Below are positions 12,577 to 24,077 of a stretch of 64,000 bases of DNA, one piece after another; positions within the stretch are counted from its first letter, which is position 1; each line of letters begins with the position of its first letter. Under the pieces are notes generated by a model, which was not told where the DNA came from, made no database searches, and worked only from the letters and a program-made list of their open reading frames with translations. Made by a program: the position numbers and the translations under genes. Source of the DNA: Megalonaias nervosa (taxonomy: Eukaryota; Mollusca; Bivalvia; Unionida; Unionidae); NCBI GenBank assembly GCA_016617855.1, contig JAECUM010001779.1:60976-124975 (forward strand). Direction: 5' to 3'.

Positions 12577-15500
12577 GCTGATTGTTCTAGTTTTTTTATT
12601 GAAGTTCTATCATTGTCAAAAGTTTTCTGTTTTCAGTTTCAGAGTATTTGAAATAACACATGCTGAAACTCCTTATTTTCACAAGTCTGAATGAATTCGT
12701 GATAAATGTGATGGGGAGATAACAATTTTTTATGGGGAGTTATGAAGTTTTTAGGGGGAGATATGAATATTTTATGAGGAGTTATGAATTTTTGATGGCG
12801 AGATATAAATGGGATTTGATGAGGAGATACAAAGTTTGAATTGGCAGTTAAAACTTTTATGGGAGATATGAAATTTTGATGGGGAATGATGAATTTGTGA
12901 TGGAGAGATATGAATGTTTGAGGGGAGATATGCATTTTTAATGAGAAGTTATGAATATTCTGATGGGGAGTTATGAATTTTTGATGCGGAGTTCTGGTGT
13001 GAAATTTTGAGGGCGAGATATGAATTTTGATGGGAAGTTATGAATTTTTTATTGGGAGATTTGAATTTTGATGGGAAGTTATGAATTTTTTTATGGGGAG
13101 ATGTGAATTTGTGAGGAGCAGATATGAATTATTGATGGGAAGTGATGAGTTGATGAGGAGGAGATATGTATCTGTGACAAAAATCATAGCATTTGTTGGA
13201 CTTTGATTTTATTTTGCTGTAAACCTTGAACATAAGATTATTTTGCATTAAACTTAAAATCAGAAAATGACAGTATCCATGGTCTTATTTATTCCCAACT
13301 GGTAAAGGCTTGTACCACCTATATGTATTACGAATGTATGTCACTTTTTTAAGTGAAATGTTGGTAAAGCATCGATTAATATTTTGTTCGCTTGTATTGT
13401 ACATATGTTTGCGTAGACATATTTCACCTGGTTCATTACATTTTCCATTTTTTTTCGGGGCCCCGAGTGGCCGAGTGGTTTAAAGTGCTCTCCGTTATGG
13501 ATCGCTGCCATCTCACCTCTGTCTGCGTGGGTTCGAGTCTAAGATTCAGCAAATGTGGATATGTGAGGAAGATTGCCAGTAGCTTCTCGTGGGTCGGTGG
13601 TTCTTTCCGCTGATTTCCCGGTTTCTTCCTCCACCATTAATACTGGCCGCCATGTATAGCCTATCGTGTGCTGAAAAATGGCGTTAAGCCTCACAACAAC
13701 AACATCATTACATTTTCACATTATAGGTAATTTGTTTGTGATCTTTTTTACCAGCTTTGGATATAAAATTATTTGTTTTTATAGCCAGGGGGACTAGTAG
13801 ATTGAGAAACTTTTGAAATTTACTAGTCTGCTGAATCTTCATTAGTCCTTCCCACAAATACAGACTGGTGACAACTGAAACTTTACTAGTCATTGGACTA
13901 CTGAAATGATAAAACTGCAAGTCAAACAGGAAATTTACTATCTTTGGGCTACTGGTAATTCAAGCCCTGGCCTATAGGTCCACAGTGACTTGAGCATATA
14001 TTATGTACAGGTCAAAATGAGTTATTTTTGCAAGAATACATTATTATAATATGACTTTAGGGCACATTCTTCAGTTGTGAGTATGTCAGTCCCTAATAAA
14101 ATGCTAGGAAAGCACACAAAAAATTTGCATTGAAGTGAGCTCTAAATTCAAACAATATAGACCTGATCTGCTGGCACATCAGGGTCTATGTTATTTTTTC
14201 TACTGATTAGTCCTGATGAAATGCATAGAATAGATATTCTACAATGTCAGCTCTGGGTCCATGCCATTGGATAGGACTTTTGAGGGACTAGGCAAAAGAA
14301 AAACAATCCTCTTATTGAAGGTCATTTAAAACTAGGTCCACAAAATAGGACTCAAGTTATATACAAGAGACGTGATATGTCAATAAGATACCGTAATACA
14401 TTTTTTTCCCCAGGCATGGCCAGTGACCCCATATCAGATCTGTATTGAGGCAACTCCAGAGACACCACATTGCTTCTACAGAGTGTTCTTAGATGGACAG
14501 AAGGTGAAAAGTTTGAGTGTAAAGCCTGGGCAGATACGGTATACACTGAAAATTTTGTTAGTTGTACAGGTCATAGATAAGAAAAGTTTATGGATGGCTG
14601 TTCGGTCATTGTCCAACCATCTGTTAACATAATTTTGTTATTGCTGCTGCCTCTGAACTACTTGGAGGATTGCCATGAAACTTTACACACACTTTCATCC
14701 CATAGTCTAGTTGGTCCTAAAGGAAAATGGTGCTTGGACATTAAACACGGCCAGCACAGCAACCATCTTGAAAATCTTGTTATTGCATCTCCTTCTGAAT
14801 GGATGGTCATATCATCAGGAGGTTTTCATTAAAAGATTTGTTATGATGTCTAGCTGGTCCTAAATGAAACTGGTTGTGATCTGACAGCCAATGCAGCATC
14901 CATGACAACCATTTTGAAATTTGTTATAGCTACTCTTCCTGAACAGAATGTCATATTGATTATGAGGTTTTCACTAGAAGGTCATATTGATTATGAGGTT
15001 TTCACTAGAAGGTCATATTGATTATGAGGTTTTCACTAGAAGACAACCTACCAGTGATACCATGATCTTCGCTATGATATCATACTCTTCCCAGTGATGA
15101 TTATTTTCCCAGCAATATCATGGTCTTCTCTATGATATCATGATATTCTCAGCGATTTCATAATATTCCCAGTGATGATATGATCTTCCCAGTGATGTCA
15201 TGAGATCTTACTTGTATTATCATGATCATCCCACTGATATCATGGTCTTCCAAGTGACATCATAATCTTTCCAGTAATATCATGACCTTCCCTTTAATAT
15301 CATCATATCATAGTGATGTCATGATCTTCACTATGATCTTATTATGTACATTTTTTAATCTAATATTTCAAAAATTGTACCAGAGTTTTAGAAAGGGGAT
15401 AACATTTGAAGTGGTTTGACTGTCAAATATGATGATTTTTACCAGCTCAGCTAAAAATGTGGTATAAAATGTTTAATTTGCAATAGTAAAATGACCATTT

Positions 15501-16940
15501 ATGTCATTATCAGGGGTCACGCTACCAGGCGAAGTGGGCGATTAAGTCGCCTAAAAAATGTAAACTTCGCCTTCTTCTGTTAGGAAAGCGAAAACATTTC
15601 GCCTTACGATTTCGTTAGAGGTACATTGACAAACTGAACCTTTTGAGATGACCCCTCACCTTAGACAGGTTTATTCTAGTATTGTGTTGTAGCGAAAGGT
15701 ATTCTTCAAGCTAGATCTAGTTTTTGACATCAATTACGCTGACAAACTACCTTTTGCACATTCACAGGCATGTGTTTTGATAGTTGATTGACCATTAACC
15801 ATTTCCCGAGTTGGCAACTAAGGCCCCTATCACTACCCGATTTACGCATGTTATCCTTGGATGACAAAAACAAACAAACTTGTGTTTCGAAACTTTAACA
15901 ATAGTATATATATATAGCAATTTGTGTTTTAAGAATAAAATCGGTGATCTGGATGTTTTAACTGCCACTTGTACACTATTTCGTCATAAAATTAGTTTGA
16001 AACTGCAAGTGTACCAGTAACCGGGAAAAAATGGCGGATATCGCTATGTCTGGGAAGTGCCAGTTTATTAGATTGTCTGTTTTCGTAAATCATCGAGCAA
16101 ATATATACAGAAAAATATACAATTCATAGAAAGCAAAGCCTAGGTATTATGTTATTTATGATTTAACCTTAAAATGCAATTATATGGGTCAGAAACATAT
16201 GTTATGGAATTCGCGAGAAGCGTTGTAAAGTCAAAGTTGTTTTCTGACGTGACTCGTATTTGTGAAAATACGGAAAAAGCTGCGAAACAGATAATATGTA
16301 ATCAAAGCCTAAAATTAATACAAGTACGTAGACAAATAAATAAACCATACATTTGCAATCCTATCATGTACTGTTGTAATGAAGCTTTATAAAGTGAGTG
16401 ATGACATTACGAAAACCCCTCCTTCTAAAAATAGATGCACTCACGTCTGTGTTGATTCGGTTGGATAGAGGGTTTAATTCATATACCGAGTATAAATGAG
16501 CCATGTCTGTAATTTTATGCATTTTAGTGTGATATGTATGAATAGTTAACGGTAATGTTTTATTCGCAACAAAGAAATGAGGACACTTGCGCATTTGCCC
16601 TCATGTACATGGTCCAGGGGTTGTGTCAAACGCATTTAGAAATCTTTGAAAGTGCCATTGTTGTGAACTTTTAAAAAGTATTTTAAAAAAAATAAATACA
16701 AAAATAATAAAAAAAGATTGATTAAGGGTAGTTGATTAAGCATTTTTACCAACTTTCAATTGCAATAATGTAACCTAGTAACTCAGTTAAATTTTGTTAC
16801 AATGCAGTTTCTATTATTCTCTAATTTTAGAGTCATGTGGCCAATGTAACTAAGCTAATTTTCTACTAGAAAATAAAGTATTGCTTAAATCCAGTGTTAA
16901 ATGCAAATATGAATTCAAATAAGAGAACACACATTGTATC

Positions 16941-16993
<53 letters not shown>

Positions 16994-19385
16994 CATTTCT
17001 TGGTTCGTGTCCACTTCTCCCTGTTGAGCTCTCACTTCTCCCTGTTCTGCCCAAAAGGAGAAGTCACTTCTCCCTAAAATTCAAGTCTAGCTTGACCCCT
17101 GCATTATGTAATTTAATTCAAGACAGTTGTCCTCTATTTCATAGTACATCAGCCTTTCAGATCAACGGATGCATTGCCCTAAGCTAAGGATGTGACATAT
17201 TCAATTTCTTGGAAATATTTTGAGAATTACTTCTTTACAGATTGGTCAAAGGTTTCAGAGATGGTACCACAGTAAAAGAGTTCCTATTCTCTCTGCCAAG
17301 GTTTGCTAGAGATGAGGTAAGTAGTACATTATAATTTTTCATACACTTTTAATTAATTGACCCATTAACTACCATCTGCCTACGTAATAGCACATGAACA
17401 TTTACAATAATAAAGATTTTCTTTTCAAAGTTTACATGTGCTTTTGGGTACATGGTGAAACTTTGGCCTTAATCAGTTGAAATTAGCAAATTTACCTTAC
17501 AAGTATATATATTTTGCACGTCTCCAATCCTGTCTCAATACAAATATAAGTCAGAACCCACTGCAAACTGCGTAGGCCTAGGTTTGACACTGCATAATGT
17601 GCCAGCAGATCTGGGTTAATATAGTTTGTTTGGAGTACACAGTAGAACAAACAGCATAGACCCTGATCTGCTGTTACATTATGCAATGACAGATCAGGGC
17701 CTGTGTTGTTTGCAGTTGAGCCAGAATTATAAGCGAGTATACATGATAGTGCAGTAAGAAACAGCTTAAAATTCAACTGTCATTGCAACTTTGGTAGGCC
17801 CCACATAAGTAGGAAGAGAAACACAGCAGTACTTTCCATTTATTGTCAACTTTTTTAAGGGTTTGGTTGAAATACTCGTGACAGATTCTCACCATACCTG
17901 ACATGAATCCATATGAAGCTAATACTATTCATGCTGATTCATTAATTTTACCTTGGAGTCAGGGTCACAGCCAGAATATTTGGATTAAGGTTTGGCTAAA
18001 ATTGTTTCAGTGCCATATAGTTTCTAAAACCTTGATAGAGCATGATATTTGACATGCATTATTATGTAACTAAGACAATTCATTCAATGACACACCTGCT
18101 GTTCCCTGTGATATTTGAGTGAGTATCACAGTTATAGAGGATTTTCATTCAGGTTTTGGTTGCAGTTATACAAAACCCATTTCCTGATAGCATTGGCTTT
18201 GACATGCATGATCAGTGAAGTACATGCACTCTCTGTTGACCTGCCTATCATCAGTTTTCATCAGTTTTCATCAGATGGCTCAGCAGTCCTTATGACATTA
18301 CTCCATTTCATCGCCAAGAAACTGGTGCCCTCAGTGGACAATAAGAAAGTCAGAATATGACCTGTCCTGTTTTGACACATCCCAAGAAGCATTTAGTCAA
18401 GTTATGGTCCATGCTCTTAACCCCAATCTAAAGCATACTGAGTCAATTCATGGAGTCTGAAAGGGCCTCTTTCTTCCTGTTAAGACTATGAAAGAGAAAT
18501 ATTACCTCTCAAGCCCTCTCATCTTTGCTGAAGTGGGTGATACACACACCATACTCCAACTTCTCACCAGAACAGAATTGTCACATAAAAATCTCGGCTT
18601 GTGAGATTCGTGCAGTCTCTGTGATCCTTGCTGTTAACCGCAATGTTAGAATCCGAGACACCATCAAGCAATCAGCTGGCATGCACAGTTGGACTAAGGT
18701 TGTTACCTAGCAGTGAAACAATCTGGATCTGGTAGGCCCAGTCTAAGTGGCACAGTCAGCTGTCAGATCCAACTGCCATCAGCAAGACCTTTGGTTTGAC
18801 ACCCTCTAAAGCTTTCATTAGCTTCACATTGGAATTTATTTCTTCATCCCAGATGTAAACCATAGGAATGTATTCAAAGGAAGAGGCAAATTTTTCAGTA
18901 AATTATGTCTCATAGAATGCTTAACCGATCACATTACTTTAGTACATTCACATCCTCTCCACAATGCGAGCATCCCATTACACGATTTTCAGCTCAGCTT
19001 AAACTAGCACTACCTGTTAGTGGCAAGGGGAGGTAATGGGCAAGAGTTATTGTCCTTTGTCTACATATAATGTAGACTGCTTTTGTGGTCTAAGTGATTA
19101 GAATGTTCGCCTCGGATGCGGGAGGTTGCAGGTTTAACCCCAAGTCAAGTCATACCAAAGATTTATAAAAAAATGGCACTAGCAGCAGCCTCACTTGGCA
19201 TGCAGCATTAACAGATTAGTGTTAGAACTGGTTGGCCTGGTGTCAGGATAATTTGACTGGGTTAGACATGATGCCACATGTCTGCCGCATGATGCCCCAG
19301 TTCTAGGCATCACTATAAACTGACACAATACAGACATCATAGCAATATAGCTGAACATTTTTTAAGGCTATGTCAGAAATTAGAA

Positions 19386-19426
<41 letters not shown>

Positions 19427-22400
19427 AATATATTATTTAAACAGAAAAGGGAGAGCTGAATTTGGAAGGTAGTAGGGCTTATATTCTTAATGTTAATGTG
19501 ATAGAGTAAGTATCCTAGGAGAAGCATCACTTACTAAAAAATTTGCTTTCATGACCAACTGCTCCTGTATTTGCCTATCATGCAGATGTCAGCCTTATGA
19601 GCATTCTCCAGTTCTTTTGGGTCTTCTGTTTGGTTTTTTCTTCCCAGCAATGAATATCACATATATTAATACATTAAATTCTCTGTGCAATGAAAGCATC
19701 CAATTCATGATGTTCTGCTAGCCTAAAACTAGCACCACCTGGCAATGGCAGGGGGAGGTGATGTGCAAGAGTTATTACCCTTTGCTTATATAATATAGAG
19801 TGAACAAATTTTCTTCTTTTGGGAGGGCTGGAGTCAGTAGTAGGGTTTATATTCCTTTAAGTTAATGTGATCAGGTAAGTATTCTAGGAGAAACATAATT
19901 ACTGAAAACTTTTCCATCAGTGTGGTATATGCGTCAGTTTAAGATTTCATGCGACATTAATACCCTAGTGTTTTGTTTTACTTATCTTATTCATGGGCTG
20001 CACCCAAAATAAATGATTCTGCATTGTGTGTTTATTAGTGGAAAACATGCAGTTCTTTTTGATTTGACATTTGCACAAAAGAGAGACATTTTCCTAGTAG
20101 AGAAATAGGGCATGCTTTCTTGTCCTAATACATATTATCTATTGAGAACAGTCAAAATGAGAATGCACACAAGAGGATTTTTCAACTCATCTGATTCACA
20201 GTGTGAATTCTTATTTGTGTATAATTCAAACTACAGTTCAGAATCTGTCTCATTTTACATACATTCCTGCCAGATATGACTGAAAGATTTGCTGAAGTGG
20301 TTGTTTCTCAATAGATGTTAAAGTTTCAAATTGGCTTGCTTCATTTTTCATACAATGACCAGGAGCATGTGCCATTCCTGGGAAAAGGATTAAGTAAACT
20401 CCACATATGGAATAACTAGGGAAAGTCCACATATGGGATCACTAGGGAAACATTACATTGCATCTCAATATTTAAAACTTGGATTCTGGTTTGTAATGTA
20501 GAATAGCAATCAAATGTGTTTATTTCTGGTATCAACGATTGCCAATTCCATCTGAGTTCACTGAAAACCTCACCCATTGGGCTCAGGCATCAATGACAGC
20601 CTTCAGATTCAGTGAATGGTGATACCAGAAACAAACATGTAAAATCCTTATATTACTGTGATAGGTTACCCACAACAGGTTTACTGTATATTGCATTTCC
20701 TGAAGTGGCAAATCAAGGAAATTATTGATTCATAAACTATGCTAGTGCTAAGGGCTATCACTCTGACATTACTCAGAATTTACCAAGTAAAATAAGGTGA
20801 AATTACATTTGAACTTGACAGTGATAATAACTATTGAAGCAGATTTGAATTTTAATTTTAAAAAAGAAAAAACCCCCAACAAAATGGATAATTAAAATAC
20901 TGCTACCTTGTTCTTTTTATATGAATATAGTTTAACTGTATGTCAGCACGATACTGGCTTTGTGGAATCAGAAGTGAATATTTAAATTTTAAAAATATGA
21001 AAGTTCAAATGTAAAGATAAATAATTAGCCAGAAACATTTGCAATCTTTGGTTCTGCTTCAGTCCTGCTTAGGAGGTGGCACAAATTTCCAAGCCATATT
21101 GCTTTTCTGACTTGGGCAAGTTTTTTTTATGAGAGTATTGTACATCAAGAACCATCTCCTTCAAAGTTGCACTCAAACTTGATGACTGTCTCTTTTTTTG
21201 CTGTAAGCCATGTAAAACCCTAACAGGCAATAATGTTGATGAAATATTTGATTATATGTGTTTTGTGTGCTTTAAAAACTTGGTGTAACAGGATTGAATT
21301 GCAGAGGAAAGGACAAAGTGTACTAAACATATGAAAAACCTTTGTATTGATAATGTGCGTGACAAAGGCATGTACATAAACAGCATGGTTTTTGTATTTG
21401 AGGATGATCGAATGGACAGCCACTGCTGTGCTAGAATTGGACTGATTGAAGTTGAATGTTATAATGCCGTTCTCCAGAACACCAAGCGAAAAGAAAGGAC
21501 AAGAGAAATGACATTTGATCAAGCCAACAAAAAAGACAGTTATAAAGTAACAAAAGGTAATTAATTTATTTTGATTCTTATTAACTCAGTTACATATTTT
21601 CAACTAAAATATAACCTCTTCATCATAAATATGGATTTTGTAAGGTTTTGCTCATTACGTGGTAAGAAATTTAAATAAGATACTTATGGGATTCAGGTTT
21701 TGAAGTGTTTTTGCCTGAAGTTCTGTTGGTAGCAGGGCTATCCATTTAGTTACTGGGTGTCAGTTACATAAATGGTTTTAGCCTCCTGCATGCATTGGGT
21801 TGGGTGATAGAATAATGTCATAAGAAGTAAATATTGGAGCAACCTTTTTTCCCTGGTATGTGTCCCATGATGATGTTCCAGCTTAGGTCTTGGATGTTTA
21901 CTCTGGGATGTGCCCTGTGAACTTGTTCCAACTGAGATCTTGGACTTTTTCCCTGAGGTGTGTCCCGTGAAGATGTCCCAGCTTAGACTTTGGACTTTTC
22001 CCTGGGATGTCTCCCATGATGATGTTCCAGCTGAAGTCTTGGATTTTATAAAAGAGTTCAATTTATATCAAGAATAGGACTTTGGGTGATTTTACCCACA
22101 GATTTGATGTCACCTTTTTGGCAGGGAATACTTAAACTGTGAAGGAATGACTGTGTTAACGATTTTATCCAGTTTTTCAGTCAGTTTTAAATGGCTCCCA
22201 CTGTATGTACATGCACTTATTATGGAAATAATACAGGGCTTGAAAATTCTACTTGTCTGCTCATATTTAATATTAGAAGCTTACAAAGGGCAAGCAATTT
22301 TTTAAGATTTTGATCTGACTGGATGAATACAGTTTTAAACATATTCTGATTGGATGAATACAGTTTTAAACACGTTCTGATTGGATGAATACAGTTGTAA

Positions 22401-23792
22401 ACATTCTGGTCGGATGAATACAGTAGTTTTAAGCCTATTCTGTGATAGATAAAAGTTTCAGATGAGTAACATGGACAAGGATGGGTATAAATTCAAAGTT
22501 ACTTGAGATCATCAAAGCTAATTCTGTGAGATCAAATATGCCTTTGATATATGTCGATGCAGTAATTTACAAAATAAAATTGCTGAACATTTCTTCACAA
22601 GAAAAGAAACTGCAATATATCTTGACCACCTTGAGTATTTCTACAATTGAATTGACCATAAGATTGACCAAAATGTTGCAAATAAAAAAATGGGTGCACT
22701 GACACGTTCTCTATCAGTCTTTGTTTCATAACTAAATGAGGTGCTTCAGATGGCAAATGTTGGTATACATTTGAAGTATGATCCATAGAATGGACCTTTA
22801 TGTTGTGAATGTAACACTAGTTAGAATTTATTCTCTTAAAGTACAGTCTCAGCCTATAATCATTAGAGAACTTTAACAGACTGGAATGGTATTTAAACAT
22901 ATACTAGCTTCATTATGCTAGCAATATTCTATAAAATTATACTGTAGATATTTCTTTTGTCATGTTTGCTTTTGATATTTTTTTTTTTCACTCTTGGCGT
23001 TGCTTTTTTTTTGTAGGTATGTCTGATAGATGAATATCATGAAACAAAACCTTGACAGAGGTATGGGATAAAGTCAGTCTTGGATAGAGGAAGGTTTAGT
23101 AATATAATGTTAAATTTATATTTTTGCAACATAATTAAGACCTGATTTTTAAACACACTGTAAATTCAATTATCTGTTCACCAATTTAAGTGGTGTTGAA
23201 ACATTTACTAGCTTCATTATGTTAGCAGTATATGAGTACTATTATATTTTCAGTTACTTCTGTTGTCTTTGCTCTGATATAATTTGTAAAAAATTGTTCT
23301 TGCAAATATTTAATTTTAAATTGCATAAAGTTAGGCCTATCATTAAAATGCCATATCCCTATCTGTCCAGATAGTTTGTTCAAATCTCAGTGTGAATCCA
23401 TTTAGAATAAGTTTCTTAATGCAGGGTCCTACCTTATGGCCACAACTAAATCTGGACAAGTGATCGGACACAAAACAAGATTTCGCAACACAGATTCCTG
23501 GACTGTGATTTCATTAAGAAGCAAACTGTGTATCAAATATATCACAGCTCAGTCATTAACAGAGATGGGTTTCACAGTTCGACCTTTTCTTCCTATTACT
23601 CTATCCTCAGGGAGTGCTGCCAGGGTAAAATCAGAGAGGCAGTCTAGTAAGGACAAGGGGGAAGTACCTCAGGAAGAAGCTACCTTGAACACTACTCAGA
23701 AGGACTGTTGGATTGTTTCTACGGCAAAAAATGCTCGAATGGAAAATTGTCCAAAGACACTTACTTCTCAGGAAACGATTATTATAGATTGA
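11124..23792 (+). CDS. Five-exon gene, unknown-function protein of 326 aa (predicted)
   Basis: Predicted coding exons: 11124-11285, 14414-14538, 17241-17316, 21307-21556 and 23425-23792. Splice phases (0, 2, 0, 1) agree and the joined frame is 981 bases including TGA. The protein opens with MPACADFKFSILVGGQAIPE, has a YRVFLDGQKV segment in exon 2, a central KGFRDGTTVKEFLFSLP segment, a GLIEVECYNAV strand in exon 4 followed by a basic stretch, and ends IIID. There is no signal peptide or membrane segment. The layout (extended N-terminal EY motif, 'FLDGQ', then 'G-IEV-V') recalls the DUF7918 group of uncharacterised proteins; this is from memory and weak. Exon 5 has a possible internal donor (AGG/gtaaaa) and 24078-24214 could serve as an alternative end. 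The exon-4 acceptor is the least certain border, because nearby AGs give a stop or another frame. No biochemical role can be proposed. Confidence 0.65.
12531..12575. repeat. (AC)n microsatellite
   Basis: About 22 uninterrupted AC dinucleotides. Confidence 0.95.
12709..13170. repeat. Minisatellite of about 21 bp, around 20 copies
   Basis: Variants of GATGGGGAGATATGAATTTT and GATGGGGAGTTATGAATTTT follow each other for 460 bp. The two variants (gagatatg and gagttatg) alternate irregularly. One strand is strongly purine-rich. Confidence 0.85.
13457..13704 (+). mobile_element. SINE family A (tRNA-derived), full-length
   Basis: The element starts GGGGCCCCGAGTGGCCGAG. The A box is TGGCCGAGTGG (about 13468) and the B box is GGGTTCGAGTC (13529-13539), as in a Ser/Leu-type tRNA. 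The tRNA-unrelated body is shared with 53895-54140 and the tail is (CAA)n. Target-site duplication: TCATTACATTTTC occurs at 13433-13445 and 13705-13717. Confidence 0.85.
14157..14189. repeat. Hairpin, 'tagacc-tgat' MITE fragment
   Basis: ATAGACCTGAT and ATCAGGGTCTAT form a near-perfect stem around a 10-base loop. The same words recur in the inverted repeats at 17588-17714. Confidence 0.6.
14414..14538 (+). CDS. Exon 2 of the 326-aa gene
   Basis: The acceptor is ttttttccccag and the donor is ACG then gtatac, phase 2. It encodes AWPVTPYQICIEATPE and CFYRVFLDGQKV. The arginine codon is completed by the first base of exon 3. Confidence 0.7.
14640..14945. repeat. Degenerate duplication, about 165-bp unit
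   Basis: Two diverged copies share the phrases 'tctagttggtcctaaa / tctagctggtcctaaa', 'caaccat-ttgaaa' and 'ctcctt-ctgaa'. Non-coding and old. Confidence 0.5.
14950..15042. repeat. 31-bp perfect triplication
   Basis: Three identical 31-bp units at 14950, 14981 and 15012, each beginning GTCATATTGATTATGAGG. Confidence 0.95.
15051..15343. repeat. Minisatellite of about 21 bp (AT-rich palindromic unit)
   Basis: Repeats of the form CAGTGATATCATGATCTTCC. Each unit contains the palindromic words GATATC or ATCATGAT. Confidence 0.8.
15511..17101. mobile_element. Non-autonomous DNA transposon, 1.6 kb, CAGGGGTCA termini
   Basis: The left end is CAGGGGTCACGCTA and the right end is TAGCTTGACCCCTG, whose complement is CAGGGGTCAAGCTA: 13 of 14 bases match. 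The hexamer CATTAT directly abuts both ends, suggesting a degraded target duplication. Subterminal regions at both ends hold 'gaagtg' direct and inverted words (GGCGAAGTGGGCG at left; GGAGAAGTGACTT on the complement at right). The interior is CpG-richer than its surroundings and carries a (TA)n tract; I see no transposase. It lies in intron 2. A hAT-like origin is possible from the CAGGGG terminus. Confidence 0.5.
16944..16991. repeat. (TA)n microsatellite
   Basis: About 24 TA units inside the DNA transposon. Confidence 0.95.
17241..17316 (+). CDS. Exon 3 of the 326-aa gene
   Basis: The acceptor is ttctttacag and the donor is GATGAG then gtaagt, phase 0. It encodes LVKGFRDGTTVKEFLFSLP followed by RFARDE. 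Confidence 0.7.
17588..17714. repeat. Overlapping inverted repeats (foldback relic)
   Basis: 17588-17616 pairs with 17660-17689, and 17646-17669 pairs with 17691-17714, so the middle segment can fold either way. The shared core is TAGACCCTGATCTGCTG. Confidence 0.6.
18953..19545 (+). repeat. Dispersed repeat C, copy 1, split by SINE B
   Basis: The left part (18953-19077) and right part (about 19440-19545) together match copy 2 at 19679-19915, through the words 'aaactagcac-acct', 'ggggaggta-tg-gcaagagttattg' and 'gttaatgtgat-aggtaagtat-ctaggagaa'. A SINE B plus its CA tract lies between the two parts. Confidence 0.65.
19078..19425 (+). mobile_element. SINE family B, plus copy inserted in repeat C
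   Basis: The tRNA-like head contains TGGTCTAAGTGATTAG (A-box region) and GCAGGTTTAACCC (decayed B box). The body matches the minus copy at 9404-9727. It ends in a (CA)n tract at 19387-19422 followed by 'tataaatata'. Confidence 0.7.
19679..19915 (+). repeat. Dispersed repeat C, copy 2 (uninterrupted)
   Basis: Collinear with copy 1 but without the SINE, so it acts as an empty-site reference. Confidence 0.6.
21307..21556 (+). CDS. Exon 4 of the 326-aa gene
   Basis: The donor is AAAAG then gtaatt, phase 1. The acceptor at 21306 (gcagag) keeps the frame; the stronger-looking acceptor at 21293 region would add an in-frame TGA. It encodes MVFVFEDDRMDSHCCARIGL and a basic segment NTKRKERTRE. Confidence 0.65.
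21850..22043. repeat. Minisatellite of about 57 bp, 3.5 copies
   Basis: Units share CCCTGGGATGTGTCCC, then 'atgatgttccagct' and 'tcttgga'. A period near 57 bases (19 codons) makes a spurious repetitive frame on the minus strand. It lies in intron 4. Confidence 0.8.
22312..22441. repeat. Minisatellite of about 31 bp, 4 copies
   Basis: Four copies of TCTGATTGGATGAATACAGT followed by 'tttaaac', with small indels. Confidence 0.8.
23425..23792 (+). CDS. Exon 5 (terminal) of the 326-aa gene
   Basis: The acceptor is cttaatgcag. It reads GSYLMATTKSGQVIGHKTRF and continues through FTVRPFLPITLSSGSAARV to TGA at 23790-23792. The last third is polar and rich in K, S, T and E, and looks disordered. Confidence 0.7.
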
Positions 23793-24077
23793 AAGAATTA
23801 GTAGTTGTATAATTTTGGTACAAAAAAAGAAGTCTTATTACTGTAGCTCCCCATTAGACAGCCTGGTTCAAGATTGTAACCTGAACAATGAGACATCTGT
23901 GAGTCAACTCAGCAAGCAACCAAAGATAACATCACTGACCATCAGACATCAAATCACTGACCAATGAGAAATCTGATTGAATACTGTCAAATCAATGCTT
24001 AATCAGACACCAAATACATAACTGCCAATCATTAACACTATTTACATAATCTTTATGGTCTTTTTTTTCTCACTCAG

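Larger units (their letters stand above)
11286..14413. other. Intron 1 with repeats and a SINE
   Basis: AT-rich intron holding the (AC)n tract, the 21-bp minisatellite and SINE A, listed separately. No other coding signal. Confidence 0.5.
17317..21306. other. Intron 3 with nested repeats
   Basis: Repeats are listed separately. Open frames such as 18115-18360 lie in degenerate repeat DNA (for example tandem 'atcagttttc') and are not called. Confidence 0.5.

Noticed and set aside
13457..13540. tRNA gene (A and B boxes present)
   Set aside because: The A and B boxes sit in a 248-bp element with a shared body, CAA tail and target duplication; it is a SINE, and the tRNA-like part does not fold as a complete cloverleaf by eye.
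16174..16392. 72-residue frame inside the DNA transposon as a transposase remnant
   Set aside because: No transposase motif visible; length is within chance expectation.
21750..22061. 103-residue minus-strand frame with repeated GTSSQGTSQ-like units
   Set aside because: Created by a 57-bp minisatellite.
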